The position numbers were made by a program, and so were the translations under genes. From positions 3,038,001-3,102,000 of the forward strand of contig NC_092408.1 in NCBI RefSeq assembly GCF_009017415.1: a stretch of DNA of 64,000 bases, in the 5' to 3' direction. Below the pieces are notes generated by a model, which was not told the origin of the DNA, ran no database searches, and saw only the letters and a list, made by a program, of their open reading frames with translations. This document shows positions 57,460-64,000 of this stretch, in pieces; position 1 is the first letter of the stretch; each line of letters opens with the position of its first letter. This DNA is from Aspergillus flavus (lineage: Eukaryota > Ascomycota > Eurotiomycetes > Eurotiales > Aspergillaceae).

Positions 57460-59812
57460 TTAGGGAACGACAGGAAATTTGTCGTCCAAAGGCAAATCGA
57501 CAATCTTGTTGAGTTAATGCGAGTACGAACCTGATAAAATGCGCAAGCGCGGCGGAGGAGCCATAATTAGCGATCAAAAATGGAAGGAAGCTCTCCCGCG
57601 AGTCCACAGTCGAAGAAAAGGCGATGGACGGAGTGTAGCTGGGAGACGAAACTCCAGGACAACGACTGGAGGCGCGATTGACGCTGCCTACCACGGGACG
57701 AAAGGACGCAATATCACGACCGAAGCCAGGGCGATTTCGCGACGATTAAAACAACGGATTATGAAAAAGGACCACAGAAAACGAAAGTAAGGGGAATCAC
57801 CACAGGACGATTAAAAATGGGTAAAGGGATTGAGGAAAGGGACCAAACGAAAGGAGGAATTAATCGTAGGGAGAGAAGGAGAGAAAGACAAGACAGTATA
57901 GTGAAAGGGGATGAGGGAAGGGAAAAGAGAAAAAGAGGAAGACGCGAGAGATGACGGATGGAGAATAGTAGGAGTAGTAGTAGTAAATCGATGGAGAGTT
58001 GCTGGAAAGCAGAGATGTGCCAGCTTTGGGCGGAAAGGCAGCCCGAGAGTAAGCCTATGGAGCAGAATCTGTAAAGTTATCTTCTTTTTTTTTTTTCTTC
58101 CTTACTCTCTTTTCGTATTTTCCTTTTTTTTTATTCTTATTTTTTTTTTTTTACTCTTAGTTTTCTTTACAATGACCAGGCTTAAACGGTCGTGGATCCC
58201 CCGCCAGGGCTCGAACCGGAAACGGAGTGCAGGGGAGAACAAAATGACTGTCAACGGAGAGGGGGAGAATGGCGAAAACAGTTTCCCTACTATGAAAAAG
58301 GAAAAAATAAAATAGAAAGATCTGAGGAATGAATGATAAGGACAGAAAATAATAAAATAATAATAAAACAATTAAACTAAAATCCTTAAAAATGTCGAAT
58401 CCCGTGTACACACACCGAAGTCAATTCTTCTGTTAATTCCGTTAGTATCGGAAATGGGAAAGATAAGTTGGAAAAAAGAAAAGAGAAAAAAAAAATCATA
58501 CTTTCATAGTTTCTCCTTCGTCCGTTTATTTTTAATCTTATTTAGGAGGCGAAACGGGGACGATGATTTCTGAGGACCATGGCTAACTCCCCAACAAATG
58601 TATGGCAACTCCCCTGTTCTTTTTCTGGGTTCCAGTTCTTCTTAATCCTTACCTAATTAAACACTGCTCCCACTATAAACAAATATATTATATTATGTAC
58701 ATAATAATAGAAATCAATCAATAATTGTCCTCTACTTTTTTTTATTTTTTATTTTCTTTCGATCTCCTTCTGCTTAAATCTATACCCACAATTTCAATAT
58801 TACTTAGCCCCAGACAGAAGATAGATACAAGTAGTACTCCTCACTAGACCTTCTCGGAGGACGGAGCGACATCATCACCAGCGTCATCACCTTAAAAAAG
58901 ACCGAAAGGAAAAATAGAAAACAGAAAAATTATTAGAGTGGATGATTCATGAGACACGACAACACCCACTCGAGCCAACCATGATGCAGTAATCACCCAA
59001 TCGACCTCAGCTGCACATCCTCCCGTCAAGGATCCCCACTTTAGTCCACATCGTTTGTTGGATGGTCGAGGCCAGAAAACCGGGATATCACCGCTTGTAA
59101 TCGGTCCCGGCGACACCGGATTGGCCTCTCGCGGAGTCGATGGAGAACCTCATCGACTAGTCGGAACTAGATTATGGATATGCCTTCCCAGCACTAAGTA
59201 CTTTTCTTGCGTTTAGTCCACGATAGCGCTGATAACTAACCTGATTCTAGTAACGAGCTAGAATCACCCTAAGGTCCAACACAGGAGAACGATACGAACG
59301 GAAGGAACTAACCGAGTCGTTGATATATTGATATCCACCTCGTTCTAAGACATTTGCCTCTGTAGACATCATATAAACACGCTCCTCCATCTCCGTCTGT
59401 TACTTCCCATCGGTTTAGTTCCCCGTCATTTACTCCTCAAGACCATCCGCTTCGGTCATGCAAAACCAGCAACAGTCCTCCCGGGGAAGTTGAACAGGAA
59501 TCATTGAACAAAGAAGCCACAAACGCCGGAAGTGTTACCCTCCAGGATCAAGTTACCCAGTCACAAGCTCTTCACAAGAAATGACCCATGCCCATGAAGC
59601 CGAATCTCCGTGTGACAAAAGCTCAGCATGATATATCACGTGTCCTCTCATGAGCAGTATGGCTATCATCGTACGGAGTATTCCGTCTCCTTCCTTTTTT
59701 TTTTTTTTTTTTTTTTGCCCTATTTAGTGATCGAACTTCTGAATCAGAGAGGTACAAGACAAGCTGACCCTCTTCATCAATACCTACTCTAACCTAATCT
59801 CAATCTTCAACC
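57460..59812. other. 2.3-kb gene-poor region upstream of the PanE-like gene
   Basis: The segment 57780-57960 is purine-rich on the plus strand, so CT-rich on the sense strand of the PanE-like gene. 58085-58160, 58735-58755 and 59695-59716 carry T homopolymers (22 T in the last). ORFs such as 57911-58315 run through these tracts and look fortuitous. A very long promoter or leader of the PanE-like gene is the simplest reading. Confidence 0.4.
59636..59642 (+). promoter_or_regulatory. TCACGTG E-box element
   Basis: ATATCACGTGTCCT lies 171 bp upstream of the doubtful ORF at 59813, with the same core as at four other promoters in the window. Confidence 0.35.
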
Positions 59813-60241
59813 ATGGGATCAAAGGGATATCCCGTCCCAGATCGGATATCACACCTTCGGGAAGGGGGAGGCGGTGTTGATTCCTTCCGGCATACCAACA
59901 AGCTCACCTCCGAAGCAGGGATCGATCGACAATTCCAGGGTCCGATTACTAAGGTCATAAGGTATAGGCCGCTTGCAGCGACAGCCTATCATTCAGCTAC
60001 TTCTAGTCTAGGCCACTCTTCATGGTCTTGCCATTTACGGGCTGCAGTGCATGGGATGCATGTTAGGTACATTCTGCCAGGTACAGTACCAAAGAACTTC
60101 AAGATAAACTTCAGAATGGAAACGAGCGCATGGAAGAGCCCCCATGTGGTAAGGGTATTGTTTGGCGATCAAAGGCCATTGTTTGAAGTAGGATTAGAAT
60201 TGAGGCAGCGACGGGGGAGACGACCCAGCCAAATAAGCTGA
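59813..60241 (+). CDS. Doubtful 142-residue ORF of unknown function
   Basis: An ATG-led ORF in a good context (ACCATGG), preceded by a CT-rich leader and a TCACGTG element, as at real genes nearby. The peptide (MGSKGYPVPDRISHLREGG onward) is basic with no family I recognise, no signal peptide and no membrane segment. It may be a lineage-specific gene or a chance ORF. Introns could also exist. Confidence 0.3.
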   Translation: MGSKGYPVPDRISHLREGGGGVDSFRHTNKLTSEAGIDRQFQGPITKVIRYRPLAATAYHSATSSLGHSSWSCHLRAAVHGMHVRYILPGTVPKNFKINFRMETSAWKSPHVVRVLFGDQRPLFEVGLELRQRRGRRPSQIS

Positions 60242-61894
60242 GGGGTCTTTCTTTTGGTAGGTTTGAAATTAATTGAAACAATGGTGGAGGACGGGGGAGT
60301 CAGTTAATAATCAATCCAGTCGACTTACATAAGTATGATGGTGACGATCCATGAATGTTGCGGAGGATTCCAGTGGTGTAAGGTCAAGACGCTTGGTATT
60401 TATCATTTCAAATCTGAACATTCCCCTTTGAACTGACAGAAGTCTTATTGTCCCTGTCAACCCCCAGACTATCAAACCCCTCAGGAACAGTCCTGGACGC
60501 AATCCATGACCTCATCATCATCCAACCCACGAACAAAGCAAAGAAGCAAACAAGCGAGAGGGAAAAGAAATCCAAAACGACTCGGAAACCATGGTCCAGG
60601 CCTTTGGAGACGCCGATCACGCCGATTGTTTCAAAACACGGCCGTGGGTCCCCAATCTTGGCGGAATCTAGCGTGTCCTCTAGTTGCCCAACAGGACAAA
60701 TCACATCCCACTATCTTGAGTTCCTGTTTCTATCTATGGTACCATCCAGTGGGTCAGGTACATATCGCATCTTCCAATAATCGCTGGACGAGATTTCCTG
60801 AAGTACCTCGACATTGCCCTTGTTTATGAGAAAAGGGAAGGTATCGAGAGCTGAAGAATGTCCGGTTGCGGCAGACATGATATGATGGTTGCAGTGCCGC
60901 ATTTTTTCCAGAAACCTGTCAATAAAATGGGGCAGGGACTGTGCATAAACAATGTCTCGCATAAATCGCTTTTATGCAATTCACAACCTGACGGCCGAAT
61001 CGGTCGTTTTGAGTTCCGTGATATCTGCGTTCGGCGAACTCCAACATTGCCGACCGCCACCGGCTTCAACATCCCCTTTCTATCTTACCATCCATCGCTT
61101 CCTCAGGCTAGAAAGGGAGACGTCCGTACGGCGTACGTAGTAGGCCACCTCAGCAGTGGGATCTAAGCGACGGACTTTTGGTCGCAAAAGACTGGGTAAG
61201 CATTGTCCAGCCCCACATCAATCCGGAGCCGATCGATCGAGTCCGTGGCTCCCAAAACTGCCTAATCTTCTCCCAGGCAGACAAAGACTACTCTGTAGGT
61301 TGTAGGTACAAGGTACTCTATACTAGAGACATTAGTAGTATTTCCGTTGAATTAAAAAAGCAGCCAGGCTCCTGGTTACATCCGTATGCAACATGCCCAT
61401 GCACGTAAGACCCGACACATATGACGGTTACACAGTCAACGCCGTGTCTTAGGCTTCTATCCTTCGGTGGACAACTCCGGACTGCTAATACTACAAGTAG
61501 TAAGTAGTCAGCGGGTGGAATCGAGTCAAGCCACACGGTCGTGCCGATGCAAAGATCCTCAAAAAGCGGCGGGAAGAATTGCCGCTTTGGGGTTAGTCCC
61601 AGCAATTATCAAATCAGGTCGGGTCCATCCAAGGAACACGATAAGAGTAAGAGTAAAAGAGGACGAGATACGCTGAAAGCGACCTGGGCGGAGGAGGAAG
61701 AGGGAACAAGAGAAAGCAACCCGAGTCATGACACCAGGAAGAAGAAAAGAAGCAGAGAAAACAACCCCACTCCAAAATGAAAAAAATAAAAATATAAAAT
61801 AAAAAAATAAAAAAGTGCAAACCTCAGCCGCAACCCAATTTTTTCATTTTAGTATCTTCTGATGTCTCCATCTTCCGCTTTCGACCTGTCATAC

Positions 61895-61895
<1 letters not shown>

Positions 61896-61935
<40 letters not shown>
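61896..61935 (+). repeat. Poly(A) run of 40 nt
   Basis: An uninterrupted run of A, the longest homopolymer in the window. It could be a retroposed poly(A) tail, a promoter poly(dA:dT) tract for a minus-strand transcript, or slippage in neutral DNA. Its assembled length may be inexact. Confidence 0.85.
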
Positions 61936-61938
<3 letters not shown>

Positions 61939-62308
61939 TAACACTCATATCCAAAATTGTTCCAATGCAAAACCTCTCAATTCTTTCAGGGTTCAAATCA
62001 CGCATATATCCAAACGTGCCCCATACGTCATAAAATGAAATCATCCGCCCGTCGCTTTGACGATTGTCTCTGATTTCCCCCGCAAGTGCAAGCCGTAGCA
62101 CACAATGATCGTCAATGGCGTTCAGCAAAGCTTAGTCGAACCGTGTATATCATAGTCTAGAAGGTAAGGTATCGGCGTAGCACCGCCACTCTGCACGACG
62201 CTACTTCTGCGGGTGAAATGAAGGTTGACTCCACCCTCTTGGGTAAGTCTTTAGAAGTGGTACGCGTGGGCAACCCGGTTCCGTCAGGTGGGAGAATTGC
62301 ATTGACTG

Positions 62309-62345
62309 ATTGATTGATGGGAACGTCAATCAATTGTCAATCAAT
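62309..62345. repeat. Cluster of ATTGATTGA / TCAATCAAT units
   Basis: ATTGATTGA (62309-62317) is followed by its exact inverted copy TCAATCAAT at 62326-62334 and again at 62337-62345. The first pair can form a 9-bp hairpin with an 8-nt loop. Confidence 0.6.
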
Positions 62346-63135
62346 GACTATCATGGTCTATCTGTGTCTATCAGATGATGAAATTCTTCTCTGTTCTTTT
62401 TTGATTCATCAGTGTCTTGGCGGTTGGCCGGATTCGCGGGACGGGTTTGGATATACTTGGTTACACTTTGATTAACAGGAATGAGCAAATTCACCGCAAA
62501 CAACGGGACTGGAAGGGTAAGGGTAGTATGGGATTGACATGATATCCATGGAACGTTGGGTGGCTTGACGGGAAATCAAGGTACTGGCCGTCAACTGCTT
62601 TAGTCGGCCGCTGCCTTGTTTTGCTATCTGCATCTGCCGATCCCACTCTCTCAACCAAGCTCAGCTTCTGACACCTTCCGGGGTCACCCGCAATTGTGGT
62701 CTGAGTTACTTAATCCCTAGTATTAGTATTATAATAATGTATTGCTGTTGGCACCTCGGGGTAGCTCTCGCACAAGGACGGACTACAGCTCCGTACCTAG
62801 ATTACACCCCTCACAATTGGATTATTGACCCGGGAAACAGCATTTGAGATTTATAGATAATACAGTTGACACCCTAGCAGAGGCACTGGCACCACCCTAA
62901 ATGTCATCTAAAGCTCCTAGTGATTAAACATGACTGTGTATGCTTTTCCCCCATCCTTTCCCATCCTGCCGACCAGTGCCTCACGGAGAAGCTGCAAAAG
63001 ACACTTGACGGAAACAAAATCACAACCGAACCATCGCGCCAAAAGATCAAACAAAGTAAAGAAAAAGGGATCTCAAGTTAGAAAATGACAAAATATCGAA
63101 TCGCACCAGCCACGCTGTATTGACAGTCCGGCCAT

Positions 63136-64000
63136 TTATGCCATGTACGTGCTGGAGTCAACACCACCCTCGGGGTATTCACTGTACAGGTCATTAGTTC
63201 CCAGTGCAAAAGATGAGAGTGGAAAGGAAAGACGGGTCACATACGGAAGAGCAACTTCGAAACGCTTCTCAATATCCTTAAGGACCTTCTCGTCCTCCTC
63301 GTTGCTGACGAACGAGATCGAGAGACCCTTGGTACCGAAACGACCGGCACGACCAACGCGGTGCAGGTACGAGTCAGCATCCGCAGGCAAGTCGTAGTTA
63401 ATAGCAAGGTTAATACGCTCGATATCGATACCACGTCCGAAGACATCAGTAGCAACACAGATACGCTTGTTGAACTCCTTGAATTCTTTGTAGCGTTTGA
63501 TACTAATAAGCCGCGTTAGCAACCGAATTGCACTGCTTACGCAATGCGACAAACTTACCGCTCCTCCTGGCTCACACCAGAGTGGACTGCGATACTGGGG
63601 AAGTTACACTCGCGCAAAAGCTTGTCCAGCTCATTTGCACGGAGTGTGCTCTTGACGAAAATAATAACCTGGTTGAACTCAAGGCTATCCAGGAGTTCGT
63701 TCAGCTTCCGGTTCTTTTCCGCTTCGCTGAGCTTGATGTAGTATTGCTGCAAACCGTGGAGGGTGAGCTTGGTGTCGTCGTCCACGTAAACTTCAAGGGG
63801 GTTCCTCATGAACTTCTTGCAAACAGGCCGGATCTCTTGGGAGAGAGTAGCGCTGAACATCATAACTTGCTTATCAGCGGGTGTAGCACGGAAGATCTCC
63901 TGAACATCGCGGCGCATATCTAGACAAGAGTGTAAGTCACTGAGTCTAAAACAATATACTGATGCTTTCACTCACCGATCTGGTCGAGCATCTTGTCACA
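63136..64000 (-). CDS. SUB2: ATP-dependent RNA helicase Sub2 (UAP56), 3' part
   Basis: The visible exons (64000-63976, 63919-63559, 63502-63245, 63181-63136) encode the C-terminal half; the 5' part lies beyond the right edge. Sub2 is a DECD-box helicase of spliceosome assembly and the TREX mRNA-export complex. The window starts inside motif II: the first codons read CDKMLDQ after the presumed Asp-Glu. Then come [14 protein letters not shown] (motif III SAT), [33 protein letters not shown] (motif V) and [14 protein letters not shown] (motif [10 protein letters not shown]). The end [18 protein letters not shown] depends on removing the last intron (63 nt), which is in frame and stop-free and whose retention would insert 21 residues. 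Confidence 0.95.

Larger units (their letters stand above)
60242..63135. other. 2.9-kb gene-poor region downstream of SUB2
   Basis: No ORF with recognisable features was found. The stretch holds a 40-nt A run (61896-61935), A-rich sequence around 61780-61820, and a cluster of ATTGATTGA/TCAATCAAT units near 62309-62345. The right end probably contains the SUB2 3' UTR. Confidence 0.4.

Noticed and set aside
58180..58275. tRNA-like GGTTCGAGCCC T-arm on the minus strand
   Set aside because: The T-stem pairs poorly, no box A (TGGCnnAGTGG) or D-arm is present, and no consistent cloverleaf could be drawn.
57911..58315. Plus-strand ORF of 134 codons
   Set aside because: It runs through purine-rich and T-homopolymer sequence, giving Lys/Glu then Phe-rich peptide; this reflects composition, not coding.
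58850..58915. Minus-strand peptide end resembling GDDAGDDVAPSSEKV before a stop
   Set aside because: It looks like an acidic C-terminus after a possible splice acceptor, but no upstream exon could be found on the minus strand to about 59.8 kb.

Overview
The window looks like a chromosome arm segment of a filamentous ascomycete, most likely a member of the Eurotiales (Aspergillus/Penicillium group). The evidence is the density of short GT-AG introns (mostly 48-80 nt, with CTAAC/CTGAC-like branch sites), compact genes on both strands, TCACGTG and CT-rich promoters, and proteins that read as fungal housekeeping orthologues. I see no operons, phage, CRISPR, rRNA, convincing tRNA or intact transposon. 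Exon coordinates were worked out by hand from splice consensus, reading frame and recalled family conservation; no alignment or transcript was available.

Layout. 1-7.1 kb: 5' end of a basic nuclear-type protein (-), TYW3 tRNA wybutosine enzyme (+), an RRM RNA-binding protein (-), an AT-rich spacer with a perfect palindrome, and ARPC4/Arc19 of the Arp2/3 complex (-). 7.1-18 kb: proteasome deubiquitinase Ubp6 (+), a mitochondrial hotdog thioesterase (+), an 8-exon MFS efflux transporter (+) and the large intronless SEA/GATOR2 subunit Mtc5/WDR59 (-). 18.6-24.5 kb: Ubc13 (+), an uncharacterised Cys-rich fungal protein (+), ribosomal protein eL24 (+) and Gna1 (-). 25-36 kb: fumarase (-), a 2.9 kb gene-free stretch, cytosolic aspartate aminotransferase (+), exomer subunit Chs5 (-), a 177-aa protein of unknown function (-) and eIF1A (+). 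36.5-46 kb: XPF/Rad1 nuclease (-), a 61-aa small protein (-), WASP/Las17 (+) and mitochondrial Mg2+ channel Mrs2 (+). 46-57.5 kb: Trm44 tRNA methyltransferase (-), a cystathionine-gamma-synthase-like PLP enzyme (+), Shb17 (+), DASH subunit Hsk3 (-) and a ketopantoate-reductase-like protein with a long disordered tail (-). 57.5-64 kb: a gene-poor, homopolymer-rich region with one doubtful ORF, then the 3' part of the Sub2/UAP56 mRNA-export helicase (-), cut by the window edge.

Most genes are unrelated neighbours. Small functional links exist: Las17 is the nucleation-promoting factor of the Arp2/3 complex that contains Arc19; TYW3 and Trm44 both modify tRNA; Ubp6 and Ubc13 belong to the ubiquitin system. 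I did not find a clear new biological system. The observations most worth following are a TCACGTG element repeated just upstream of several start codons, gene-model traps (an ATG-only first exon, a decoy start frame in the PLP enzyme, three in-frame stop-free introns), the PanE-like/disordered fusion, and the uncharacterised Cys-rich protein.
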